DNA from: Bathynomus jamesi
Taxonomy: Eukaryota; Arthropoda; Malacostraca; Isopoda; Cirolanidae
Assembly: GCA_023014485.1 (NCBI GenBank)
Contig: JAJOZX010001073.1
Location: forward strand, 191,001 to 255,000
Reading direction: 5' to 3'
Length of the DNA: 64,000 nucleotides
Position 1 is the first letter of the stretch. Every line of letters begins with the position of its first letter. Positions 10,851 through 21,307 of this stretch are shown here, piece after piece. The translations under genes and the position numbers were made by a program. Below the pieces are notes generated by a model that searched no databases, was not told the DNA's origin, and worked only from the letters and a program-made list of their open reading frames with translations.

Positions 10851-11116
10851 AAAACATCTATATGAATACAACACTGGTGTAAAATTAACAAGAAGCAACA
10901 GACACTAGCTGTTAACACTGTGACATTTACAAGCAGACTGACTTGGAGCTGCTCTACACACAGAAACTAGGCTCATGTCTGAACAGGTACAAACATGTTT
11001 CAACCTGCACAGTCTGCTGCTCCGACCAAATTTATCCTGCCAGCATTATCAGAACTTCCTCCCCAAAGGAATAAATTGTACTAATTTTACAGAAAAATTA
11101 ATACAACATATATATT

Positions 11117-11835
11117 TGTGAAAAATGCTCTGTATGAATTGGTCCACAATTAACCCACCCCTTATTTCTCCAGTCTAACTATAGAGTAGATCAAGTCTAG
11201 CCTAGAGGGGTCAGCCTAGAGATTCCGGAAATGGTCCAGAGCGGGCAGATAAATTGAGGTCCACAGTAGGATTCCTCACCAAACTAGGTTAGGGCAATCT
11301 ACCTTTACCTTTGTTAAGCTATGAGTTGATGCTGGGTCTTAGGCCACAATGTAGGCCTAAGTTGTCTGACCCAGCTTAATTTAATGAGTTTAACTTGCTG
11401 GGTTAAAAACACAATTAGTCACTTACTGCTAGTTATTAGAGAGTCTCTTTTCTCCTTCCTGTATAATTGTCGAGAGCGTACTTGCTGGTGGGATCTTTCT
11501 TCGGTGTCTGTTCTCGTCCCTTCTCCAGTTCCGTCCTCTCGCCCCGTTCTTCGTTTTCATTCTCCTTTGTTCTCCTTTTAGCGGGGCTTTTTCCACCAGC
11601 GTCGTCTTGGTTCTTTTTCGGTTGGTTGATCGGTAATGTATATCTATTACCGAGCACGCTCTTGTCACACAGTATAAATATACTAGTGTGGAGAATAACT
11701 CTGGTGAGCAACCAATTGGTTTCATCCACCCAGTTATTGACATAAAAGGAATTTAATAATTGTTAGATTAACTACCTACCTACTCAGTGAACCATTTTCG
11801 TTACCTCCCAACTACCCACTCATCAGTTTTCCATA
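11117..11835 (-). repeat. Bel/Pao 3' LTR
   Basis: This 719-bp LTR differs from the partner at 17911-18626 by only a few substitutions and short indels, including a 4-bp indel near 11183. Open frames on both strands here are LTR shadows duplicated in the other LTR. Confidence 0.95.
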
Positions 11836-12073
11836 TACTGGGGGCCCCGGGAGATAAAAATTTTGGTGTCATTGTCACCAATTTTTATGTCTGAATGTCC
11901 TCTAGCTAACTATTTGACTGTAAATGCCTGTTAATCTGATTAACAGTGCCTATCCTCACCTTCTCATGGAGAAGGTGTAGCATTTAATTAGAAGAGAAAA
12001 TATACATCCATAGGATGAAAATGTCTATGGTCTTTACCATAAGAAAAGAAAAAGTGAAAGTTAGAAGATAAAA

Positions 12074-12503
12074 TTACAATTCCCCAGCATCTATTTTTTG
12101 TTGTAAAAATAGTCGCGCCTTTAATGCTGTTTGTCGCTGAGGTCTTGTGTCTGTCAATGTTGTAGAAGGATGCGTTACCACTCCTACTGTCAAAGGAATA
12201 GTTACTGGAAGTTCAGTGTCTCCAGTTGTTACTGTCAGTGGAGAAGGTTCTCCAAAGTACATTGTTTTGGGTCCAGACTCTAAAGGGTACAAAAGAAATG
12301 TCTCTTGTTGTGTCACCCGTTGAAGTCCTTAATTTGACCACTCTTGTTACCCCGTCTGCCCCTGGTCTGAGTTCTGAAACTCTAGCCAGAGGCCAGTATT
12401 GTCTTGGAGTACTGTCATGTATGAGAACAAGGTCCCCTACCTTAATTGTGTCAGACCAATCCTTCTTAGTCATTTGTTTATGTCTCTCCCTTAGACCCAT
12501 CAA
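12074..12503 (-). pseudogene. Bel/Pao DUF5641-type C-terminal domain
   Basis: LRERHKQM, VGDLVLIHD, PRQYWPLARVSELRPGADG and TRVVKLRT form the characteristic module after Bel/Pao integrase. The frame breaks from the integrase at about 12585-12510 and again near 12300. The remainder (12316-12074) runs to a stop before the 3' LTR. Confidence 0.8.
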
Positions 12504-12584
12504 GTACTCAGTTTTCCACTGTTTAATGAAATGAGCTTTAACTCTAGTTAAATGTTGTAACTTAGTCTGGAGCTCATCATGTCG

Positions 12585-13694
12585 TTAAGTCCAGTTTGGG
12601 TCTTCTGAAGAGTCTATATTGTAGTCCGGCAGGAGACTAACTTGGTCTCCCCGAATCAAATGATTTGGAGTTAATGGTTCCGGGTCATTAATGTTGTCAC
12701 TCACATAAGTGAGTGGTCTATTGTTGATGATGTTCTCAATCTCAGCCAGGAGAGTGAGCAACTCAAATAAGTGTATCTGTTTTTTGCCAATTGCTTTCTT
12801 CAAGCAATTCTTTACTGTTTGTATATTCCTCTCCCAGATAGAACCATACCAAGGAGAGGCAACCGGAATATACTTCCACTTTATGTTTGAATTTTGTATA
12901 TATAATTGTGCGAGTTCATCGCTTAACAAGTCGTGGATGACTTGTTCACCAGCCTTGAAATATGTAGCATTGTCAGTCCAAACTGTCTTTGGTACTGAAT
13001 GTCGTGCACAGAATCTCTTAAAGACAGCAACAAAAGATTCTGCTGTAAGGTCCTCCACAACATCCAAATAAACAGCTCGTGAGGCAGCACATGTAAACAG
13101 TACAATGTACATTTTTTGTTCAGTGTCAACCACCCCTACAGTCAATGCTCCTGTATAGTCAATGCCTACAGTCTCAAAGGGTCTGTTGAGAGTAACTCTC
13201 TCCTCTGGCAAAGCAGGAGGATTTGGTTTCCTATAGGGCCTAGCATGAATACGCCTACATGTGACACACTCACTCAGGACTGTTTTAACAGTGATCCTTC
13301 CCTTGGGTATCCAATAAGTTTTTCTTAATGTAGTTAGTGTCTGTGGTACCCCCATATGATATACATTGTGTGTTTTTCTGATGATTAATGTTGTCAAATA
13401 GCTAAATCTAGGTAAAAGGATTGGATGTTTGCTTTTGTATGACAGTTTTGATTTGTCTAATCTCCCTTTACACCTTAGAAGGCCTTCCTCATCTCTGAAC
13501 AAGTTTAGATCCACAACTACTGATGGTACAGGTTCTTTTGTTTGTTTCCCATTAGTCAAGAATTCTAACTCTTTATTGTACTCTTTTTGTTGTGCATGGC
13601 CTATCCAGTATTTGGTTGCAACTTCTGTGTAATTATGATTGTTTTTATCTAGCTGTTTGTTAATTGTAGTTAAACAGTTGTGAGCAAACCTCAA
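12585..13694 (-). CDS. Bel/Pao integrase
   Basis: This 369-residue open frame is the best preserved part of the element. It has an HHCC-type zinc site (HNVYH ... CVTCRRIH) and a DDE core with Asp in GIDYTGALTVG, Asp in KTVWTDNATYFKAG and Glu in SPWYGSIWERNIQTVK. The tail has NNRPLTYVSDNINDPEPLTP, the normal Bel/Pao ending before DUF5641. In an active element it joins cDNA to nuclear DNA, giving 5-bp duplications like the ATATT seen here. No own start codon is expected because it is part of Pol. Confidence 0.88.
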   Translation of the reverse strand: MRFAHNCLTTINKQLDKNNHNYTEVATKYWIGHAQQKEYNKELEFLTNGKQTKEPVPSVVVDLNLFRDEEGLLRCKGRLDKSKLSYKSKHPILLPRFSYLTTLIIRKTHNVYHMGVPQTLTTLRKTYWIPKGRITVKTVLSECVTCRRIHARPYRKPNPPALPEERVTLNRPFETVGIDYTGALTVGVVDTEQKMYIVLFTCAASRAVYLDVVEDLTAESFVAVFKRFCARHSVPKTVWTDNATYFKAGEQVIHDLLSDELAQLYIQNSNIKWKYIPVASPWYGSIWERNIQTVKNCLKKAIGKKQIHLFELLTLLAEIENIINNRPLTYVSDNINDPEPLTPNHLIRGDQVSLLPDYNIDSSEDPNWT

Positions 13695-14150
13695 ACAGTA
13701 GGCTGTAACCCTGACAATTTGTTGAAATCAGAATAAATTTCATAATTAGTGATTGGTTCAACCTTTTCATTTGAAAAGATTAAATTTAATGTCAAGTTAA
13801 CTTGTTCCACAGGCCATTGGTCTGTATTACAGAGCCACTTAGGTCCCATAAACCAAGTTTTGTTTGACTTCAACAACTTGTAGGATAAACCTCTAGTCAG
13901 AAAGTCTGCTGGATTTTGTTAGTTGGAACATAGTGAAAGTTTACTTGTAGGCTTTCATTAGCTTCAGCTATTTCTTTTAGCCTATTTCTTACAAAGATAT
14001 TCTTACTATTAATGCTATCATTCCGTATCCAGGCAAGACAAATCTGACTGTCAAGCCAGATGTGGATATCAGTTATGTTCACATCATGATAAGCATCCTT
14101 AAGCAATGAAATGGTTTTAATGGCTAATGCAGCAGCCAATAGTTCCAATT
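13691..14150 (-). pseudogene. Bel/Pao RNase H region, broken
   Basis: Pieces at 14148-13897 (MELLAAALAIKTI and HIWLDSQICLAWIRND) and 13876-13691 (WFMGPKWLCNTDQWP) correspond to the RNase H domain. They include the E-L-L-A-A and D-S-Q positions that carry its acidic active-site residues, and the spacer leading to integrase. A frame change near 13890 separates them. In an active element this domain removes the RNA strand from the RNA/DNA hybrid. Confidence 0.75.
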
Positions 14151-14238
14151 GAGGTATGGTTCGGGTAGGTTTGAGAGGTGCAACTTTCCCTTTTGCATAA
14201 ATTAGATGACTTTCTGTAGGACTTACAAGATACGCACA

Positions 14239-15867
14239 TCACCCATAAGCTTGTGTGCTTGCATCAGCAAACACATGAAGTCTCTGGGGCTTATTCCTAA
14301 ACCCACAGCACCTTTGAATTTTAATGTTCTGCACTTTTGTTAAATCAGCAGCTAACTTCTTCCAAGATTTTTGATTTTCATTTGTTATTGGATCATCCCA
14401 CCCAACATTTGTCCTCCAAATTTCTTGGAGGAGAATCTTTGATTTTATTGTTGAAGGCAGGAATAGACCCATAGGATCAAAAATTTTGGAAGCCTCTGAT
14501 AATATTTGTCTTTTAGTATTTGCTTCCTCCAAGTTTAAAACCTTTAGTACAGATTGAATCATGACTGTTAGAAGTTGCATCCAAATACCAGTTCATACCT
14601 AAAGTTTTAACTCTGTCTGATGGCTCAGTAAGACCATTATTATCCTTTAAAATCTTTTTGTTTAAATCCTCATCATTTGAAATCCACTCTCTAAGTTCAA
14701 AGTTACCTTGTTGCATAATGTTTTGAGAGTGTTCATAGACTTCAGATAATTCAGATTTTGTTGTTGTTGAGCCTATTAGATTGTCTACGTAAAAATGTTC
14801 CTTAAGGAAGTTCAATGTTAAAGAGTTATTAAACTGGTTCAAATGATGTCCAATTGTCAATGCTAATAGGCTAGGTGAGCAATTGGCTCCAAACAACACA
14901 ACATTAAATCTATAGGTTATGAACCCTTTATTCAAATCAAATGGATCCTTGAACCATAAGAACCTAAGTTGGTTCTTATCATATTCATTTTTAAGATTTA
15001 TTCTCAAAAATGCCTTTGAAATGTCGCTTTGTACGGCATATTTATCTAACCTGAACCTCAGTAAGATCTTCACAAGGTCAGAAATGAGATTAGGACCCTC
15101 AATCAGGCAATCATTCAAACTGTGTTTATCACTGTCTTTGAGGCTACAGTTATATACTACTCTGAGTTTTGTTGTTGGGGCATCTTGTCGATAAACCCCC
15201 CTGTGGGTTAAATAATGACAACCATCTTTTTAAAAGGGTTATTTGTTACTTCTTCAATGAAGCCTTTCTGTAGCTGTTCTTTGAAGACATCATTATATGT
15301 GTGAATATTATTATCTTGTTTGAGTTTTTTCATTACTTTATATAAATGTCCTTTAGCTACTTTGAGATTGTCTCTTAAAGTTGGACAATTTATTTTCCAA
15401 GGTAACTCAATAAAATAACTATTGTCTTTGCACTGAATGGTGTCTTCAAATCTTTCTACCATTAACTGATCTTCTGAAGTTTGATTTGTGTCATGTATAC
15501 CCACAGATTCTAGCAACCATAAAGTTTGAATTGCCTCATCCAAAGTTTCATTTGATAATGATGAATTAATGTTCTCAGTTGATATAATATTATTCAAAGT
15601 GTTGCTCTTCTTACAGGTGTTATGTAGGACTGAGTTGAGGCACATAGTATTTGTTAGTCATGAACTGTTTTGGTTTAGGTCTAGGTTGTATTTGGATAGG
15701 TCACCCAAAGGGGCTATCCCTGATGGAGTCTGAATAGCTATACCATTACCTATCTCTACTATGCCCTTATGAATAAGATTAATATAATCTGCCCCCATTA
15801 ACATTTCAATGTTAGCTACTGTGTTGTTTGTGATATGTCTATCAGCTATTTTGTAGTGTTTTCCCAA
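14239..15867 (-). pseudogene. Bel/Pao protease remnant and reverse transcriptase
   Basis: 15867-15658 holds the end of a DUF1758-like aspartic protease (ANIEMLMGADYINLIHKG). RT follows: SDISKAFLRINL with the first catalytic Asp, FGANCSPSLL, and HFYVDNLIGSTTT where the usual YxDD box reads YVDN. The stretch 15118-14513 is open, followed by the PMGLFLPSTIKSKILLQEIW connection piece of Bel/Pao pol (14580-14239). Breaks occur near 15650, 15200 and 14240. YVDN may be natural in some Bel/Pao lineages; I cannot confirm this here. Confidence 0.82.
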
Positions 15868-16125
15868 ATGATTTATGGTTTGTTCTAGTTTGGGTATAAC
15901 CAGTTTGTTTGTCCTACTTTAGAAATAATAACTTCTTCAATTTTCTCTAATTTATTTTCTAAATGTAGTTTCCAGGTCAATTGTCTTATAGCTATTTTTG
16001 TCCGAGTTATCCTTAACAAAGGATGCAATATTGAGGTTTTGTTCATTCGGGTTTGGTGTCAAACCCAATTTATTAACTACATTTTGCGAAAAATGTTTGT
16101 TGAGAACAACAGTCTATAAGACATC

Positions 16126-17600
16126 TCACTGGAGTGGTGCTACCCTCACATTCACTAAGTCTAAAGTAATAGTTGGTAAAAGAATCTCAGTGTTTCTTGT
16201 TATGTTGTTTGAGCAAACAGAATGTCCCATGAAAGTGGCATTTTCTTGATTACCTTTGTTTGGTGGAGGTATCTTTTGAGTTTGAGTAGTATTGTTTGGA
16301 CACTTTGGTGAATCACACATTGATGAGACATGTCGTAAACTTTTACAAAACTTACACTTGAATCTTAACCTAGATTTACAGTCTTTCTTATAATGTCCCT
16401 GGCCAGTACACTTTTTACATAGGTTCAACTGTTCACATCTTTTAGCTCTTTGGTTAAAGTCTGAATATTGTCACACCCAGTACTACTGTGTTCATTACTT
16501 GCACAAAATTTGCAATGTAGTGTGTAAGTTGAGGCAGCAGTTACATTAAAGTTCTGTAATGTAGGTGTTCGTGTATTATAGTTGGTCACATTTGATTCTA
16601 CAGTATCAAGTTTTGTCTGTTTGGCTGTAGCTAGTTGGTCTCTGGGAACAGTCTTTGGTTTATCCATAGTCTGGGTCTTATTTTGTGTTGGAAAATCTCT
16701 CAATTTGTAATTAGTTAGGATATTGGGAAAGTGTTTTCTGATACTTTCAAGATTAGGATAATTTTCTCCCGTCTTTAGAATTAAAATATCTTTAACCCTC
16801 AAAGGAAGGCACCTAAGAACTATGCCTTGTATAATCAAGATGAAGCTTAATCTATCTCATGCTAACCAGTTTGTCCTATATAGCTTCTAATTTTGTATAA
16901 AAATTTCCATATCACTATGGTTATCTTTTATGGGTGCAAAATCAAAATTTGTTGAGATAATTCATATACAATTCATCTTTATTAATGTAATTACGTTTTA
17001 AGAGATCAATAGCTACTTCATATGAATTCCCTACGGCTGGTAAATAGGCTATCAGGTTAGGCTGGGCCTTTAAGGAAACTGTTAAGTAGCTAAACTTTTC
17101 ACAACAGTTGAAATAAGGTTTATTACCTATTAAACTCTCAAATTTGTCAATGAAAGATGGGAATTGTACCGTGTCCCCTCAATGTTGGTACTAACAAAAT
17201 GGGTAACTGAGCCTCAATTCTTGTGACTCAGGATTTAGCATGCCACTTAAATTTTGTTGAAGGTTAGCTCTACTTGATTAAAATCAGAAATAGGTTATTT
17301 GGTGTTAAGTCAGTCAAACGAGACCGTAGTCTCCTTATTTGCTGTTCAATTGAGATTACCTGATCATCATTATCAGCGTAAAAGGTCTACAATTGTTCTT
17401 CAGCCCATTTCGGATTCAACTAACTCTGATACTCTCATCAAGGCTCTTTTCCTTCTTTTAGTTTCCAATTTAAGAATTACACACTCTAAATCTTCCTTAC
17501 CTGGTTGTGTAATATTGTTAAAAGTGTTCACAGCCTTGTAAACAGCTCCCAACTTTGCCCCCTTTCTTTTTACTTTTTTCAATTCCGCACGTCCATGTTT
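16126..17600 (-). pseudogene. Bel/Pao Gag, broken
   Basis: The region starts near 17582 (MKKVKRKGAKLGAVYKAVNTF) and continues in fragments to a capsid-like piece at 16838-16425. A nucleocapsid follows at 16428-16290 with two consecutive zinc knuckles (CKKCTGQGHYKKDC, then CKFCKSLRHVSSMC). Several stops and frame changes lie between 16840 and 17580. Gag would build the cytoplasmic virus-like particle that packages the RNA, and the zinc knuckles would bind it. Coding has decayed although the LTRs are nearly identical. Confidence 0.75.
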
Positions 17601-17910
17601 AAGTCAAAATTGTTTAACGGGGATCGTTGAATGGACAAGAAGAAATTACGAGAGAGAGGCCACAGACAAACACAGTCAAGTTTAAATTTGGTTTAATCCC
17701 CCCAAGTACTTATGTGTCACTCAGGTCTAAGCTTATAGAGATGAGGACTCCTTAAATGTAAATGTTTCCTAGTTAGGCCCTAGGTTGTAGACCTAATTAG
17801 CAAGTTTGTTAGGTTAGGCTTAGGCTAGGCTAGACCATTTAGCCTAATTCTGCAATTTTTTTGGTTAAGTAAGGTTAAGGTTTGTAAATTCCCCACACAC
17901 GGACCACCAA

Positions 17911-18626
17911 TGTGAAAAATGCTCTGTATGAATTGGTCCACAATTAACCCAACCCCTTATTTCTCCAGTCTAACTATAGGATCAAGTCTAGCCTAGAGGG
18001 GTCAGCCTAGAGATTCCGGAAATGGTCCAGAGCGGGCAGATAAATTGAGGTCCACAGTAGGATTCCTCACCAAACTAGGTTAGGGCAATCTACTTTACCT
18101 TTGTTAAGCTATGAGTTGATGCTGGGTCTTAGGCCACAATGTAGGCCTAAGTTGTCTGACCCAGCTTAATTTAATGAGTTTAACTTGCTGGGTTAAAAAC
18201 ACAATTAGTCACTTACTGCTAGTTATTAGAGAGTCTCTTTTCTCCTTCCTGTATAATTGTCGAGAGCGTACTTGCTGGTGGGGATCTTTCTTCGGTGTCT
18301 GTTCTCGTCCCTTCTCCAGTTCCGTCCTCTCGCCCCGTTCTTCGTTTTCGTTCTCCTTTGTTCTCTTTTTAGCGGGGCTTTTTCCACCAGCGTCGTCTTG
18401 GTTCTTTTTCGGTTGGTTGATCGGTAATGTATATCTATTACCGAGCACGCTCTTGTCACACAGTATAAATATACTAGTGTGGAGAATAACTCTGGTGAGC
18501 AACCAATTGGTTTCATCCACCCAGTTATTGACATAAAAGGAATTTAATAATTGTTAGATTAACTACCTACCTACTCAGTGAACCATTTTCGTTACCTCCC
18601 AACTACCCACTCATCAGTTTTCCATA
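17911..18626 (-). repeat. Bel/Pao 5' LTR
   Basis: This 716-bp LTR lies upstream of Gag in the element's orientation. With the 5-bp duplication as guide, its end is ..CCATA at 18626 and its inner end TGTGAAAAATG at 17911. Confidence 0.95.
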
Positions 18627-18891
18627 ATATTAATATATTTTATTATAGTTATATTAATTAATATAATATATTATTATATTTATTATTTTTATAATGTTTT
18701 ATATTATAATATTGTTATATACTTAATTATATATAATGTTATTATTTTTTTATCCGGTGATCATGCTAAATGAGGAAAAAATGAACATAGCGTCTGATAG
18801 AAAAAATCTGATTTCATATTTAGATTCAGCATGAAAAAGTACACTTAGAACACCCATCAAAACCCTTGTGACAAAATTGTTGTTGACCAGT

Positions 18892-20437
18892 ATGATTTAT
18901 AAAGAGGAACAATAATATCGCACGATTTGTACTCAAAATTCCGAGCTATAAAACCTAACACTTTGTTCGCTTTATTGACTGCTGCTGTACTTTGTTTCAC
19001 TACTTTTAAATCACCAGTGACTATAACTCCTAAATCTTTTTCCTGTCTACGCTTGCTACCTCCTTCCCTGACATAATATACGCAAAATTACCGTTACGCG
19101 AATCTATATGTAAAATTTTGCACTTATCGACGTTGAATCTCATTTGCCATGTGACTGACCAATCAACGATTTTATTCAGATCTTCCTGGATTTTACCTCT
19201 GTCTTCGTCATTAATCGCCCTACCACCCAACTTCGTGTCATCCGCAAACTTTGAAACTGTACTGACTAGCCGACATCTAAATCGGTAATATGTATAAGAC
19301 AAAGCAAGGGGCCCAATACAGAACTCTGAGGAACGCCGCTCGCTATATTAGCCCAAGACGACTCCGCTCCATCAACGACCACCCTCTGTTTCCTACCTCG
19401 CAACCACTCTTCTATCCAATTTATTACTACACCCCCTGATTCCATGAGCCTTAGTTTTTTTCAATGAGTCTTTTGTGCGGTACGGTGTCAAACGCTTTTT
19501 GAAAATCTAAATACACTACATCAGCCGTCCGATGACTGCGTATTTCTCATCAAGTTATGCAATTCTAAATGTTCGACTATACGATCCCTAATTATTGATT
19601 CCAGTAGCTTACCTACAACAGACGTTAAACTGATTGGCCTATAATTTCCCACCGCACCTTTATCGCCTTTCTTAAAGATAGGTGTTACATTTGCTAACTT
19701 GAAATTATCTGGTACGCACCCCTCAGAAATAGACGCATTAAAAATCTTTGTTAGCGGTACAACAATGCTATCTTTTAATTCTTTTAGTTGTATGGGATAT
19801 ATGGAATCCGGCCCCGGTGATCTACGCATTTTCATTTTATCAATATAGTGCATTACCTCCCCTTCACCAACCACATTATCCAAAATATTACCATTATCAA
19901 AAGGTATGTCTATGACCGTAGGGATATTCATTACATCTTCTATAGTAAAAACTGACGTAAAAAATTCGTTTACCAAGACAGCCATTTCCTTGTTTTCAGA
20001 AACTAGTTCTCCGTTAACATTTTTCAACGGCCCCAAGACACTTTTTACTGGATTTATATTGTTGACGTATTGAAAGAATCGCTTGGGGTTTTCTTTACCG
20101 TCACGAGCTACGGAGATTTCATATTCACGTTTAGTCTTTTTTATTACACTTTTCGCTTCACGCCTTCGAGAGATGTAGTTGTTTCGTAACCACAAATTGT
20201 CTTTATCGTACTTATGTAGCCTATAAGCCCTATCTCTACTCTTTATAATGTCTCCTACTCTAGAAGTAAACCACAAGGACTTGTTTACTTTCGCACGCTT
20301 AATTTTATACGGTACACATTCCTCATTTATAGTCCTAAATACTGTTTCAAACGATTCCCCACATTAGTTTTGCGTTGGAGATCCCCATTACGTTTTCCCA
20401 ATTGGCGTGTGACAATTCATTTCGAAATTTACAAATT
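18892..20437 (-). pseudogene. L2 segment 1: linker and reverse transcriptase
   Basis: Reading leftwards from 20437, the peptide shows the pre-RT linker ([14 protein letters not shown]; 20276-19521 is a 251-residue open stretch) followed by KMKMRRSPGPDS, VTPIFKKGDKG and NYRPISLTSVVGKLLESI. After frame changes come GVPQ-type and [16 protein letters not shown], then MRFNVDKCKILHIDSRNG. The active-site box is FADD rather than YADD. It stops at a Pro-Leu-Tyr-Lys-Ser site where ATGAT marks the next insertion. The endonuclease domain is absent. Confidence 0.86.
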
Positions 20438-20570
20438 TAATGTAGCGAGCGGCGTTCCTCAGGGTTCTGTATTGAGCCCCTTGCTTTTTCTTATATATAT
20501 TAACGATTTAGATGTCGGCCTAGTCAGTACAGTTTCAAAGTATGCGGATGACACGAAGTTGGGTGGTAGG
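20438..20570 (+). pseudogene. L1 segment 2: RT motif with YADD
   Basis: After the L2 insertion the same LINE resumes with [22 protein letters not shown] and [14 protein letters not shown]. These are the GVPQGS motif and the catalytic Y-A-D-D box of the palm. The segment stops at GTGGTAGG, the target of the hAT element at 20571-26778. The YADD pair is preserved although neighbouring segments are frameshifted. Confidence 0.87.
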
Positions 20571-20931
20571 CAGTGATGGGCATCGATACATGAAAATCGC
20601 TAAAGCGATACCGATACATCGATACATGAAGAACGTCTTAGGCGATACCGATACGCCGATACTTTCTAGATGTCTTAAGCGATACCGATACCGATACATG
20701 CATCGCCGATACATGTATCGCCGGTACATTTTTATAATTATTCATTTAATATGTAGGTATTAGATATTATTGTTTATACTAGTAATTTGTACGCACTGTA
20801 AGTAAAATCAACGACATTTTAATGGGTTTTATAGATGTAAATAAAAACATTTGCTTTATTTATGAAAGTATGTTTTAATTTTGTAGGATACATGAATGAA
20901 CTGAAAATATTACACTAACAATTAAAAGTAA

Positions 20932-21126
20932 TTACTATTACCCTTCAAAAATACCAGCTGGCTAAACATCTGGTCAGACAGTCTATTCCTTTTTGGAACG
21001 TGAATGTGACCAGCTAAACTAAACAACCGTTCTACAGGAGCAGAGGATGGTAGTGGTGTGTTATATCTCAATAACACAAGTACAAACGTGTTTAAACGTT
21101 GCGCCGTACTGTGTGACGTGACCAGT
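20932..21126 (-). pseudogene. hAT transposase, extreme C-terminus
   Basis: Translation leftwards from 21126 gives LLRYNTPLPSSAPVERLFSL, AGHIHVPKRNRL and SDQMFSQLVFLKGN, then a TAA at 20932-20934. The S-S-A-P-V-E-R-L-F-S-x-A-G pattern and the R-N-R-L-S-D stretch are the hAT dimerisation signature. The rest of the transposase is missing, so the element was non-autonomous or deleted before the Academ-like insertion. Confidence 0.85.
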
Positions 21127-21307
21127 AGAGTAGTACTGTCATTAAATAAATATTTAATAATATTATTATTTATGTATATTCATAAATATAACTCAGTAGT
21201 GTCATATTATAACATCTATTTAAATATTTAAAAATTCTTATTAATGTATCGATGTATCGAAGTATCGATTTTTTTCGATACATTTAAGAAAATTGACCTT
21301 AGCGATA

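Larger units (their letters stand above)
11117..18626 (-). mobile_element. Bel/Pao LTR retrotransposon, near-identical LTRs, decayed coding region
   Basis: Two LTRs flank about 6 kb that encode, leftwards, Gag, a DUF1758-type protease, RT/RNase H and an integrase followed by a DUF5641-type domain. This order and the integrase tail are typical of Bel/Pao. A 5-bp duplication ATATT (11112-11116, 18627-18631) marks insertion in the CACTGG-family transposon. A probable primer binding site beginning TGG (TGGTGGTCCGTG) lies just inside the right-hand (5') LTR at about 17898-17909. Confidence 0.9.
8981..18891 (-). mobile_element. CACTGG-ended DNA transposon of a poorly named family, copy 1
   Basis: The element lies between duplicated ATGAT (8976-8980, 18892-18896) within L2. 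Its ends are CCACTGGGCAACA at 8981 and TGTTGACCAGT at 18891, inverted repeats of about 11 bp with one mismatch. Without the nested Bel/Pao element it is about 2.4 kb and codes leftwards. The CACTG start and short duplication recall the CACTA/Mirage/Chapaev group, but I do not recognise its protein as a named transposase, so the superfamily is open. Confidence 0.62.
8361..20437 (-). mobile_element. CR1-like LINE copy L2, inserted in L1 in opposite orientation
   Basis: The 6-bp duplication TAATGT flanks 8361-20437 inside L1. L2 consists of 18892-20437 (linker and most of RT) and 8361-8980 (RT C-terminus, 3' UTR, octamer tail), separated by a transposon flanked by ATGAT. It is close in sequence to L1, so the family was active over some time. 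Confidence 0.83.

Noticed and set aside
11384..11745. Open frames on both strands at 11384-11745 and 18174-18536
   Set aside because: They lie inside the two LTRs and exist only because the LTRs are duplicated; no known protein is seen.
7780..20437. Opposite-strand LINE pieces as products of twin priming (5' inversion)
   Set aside because: L2 covers regions overlapping L1, lies between TAATGT duplications and has its own 3' tail inside L1, so it is a second insertion.
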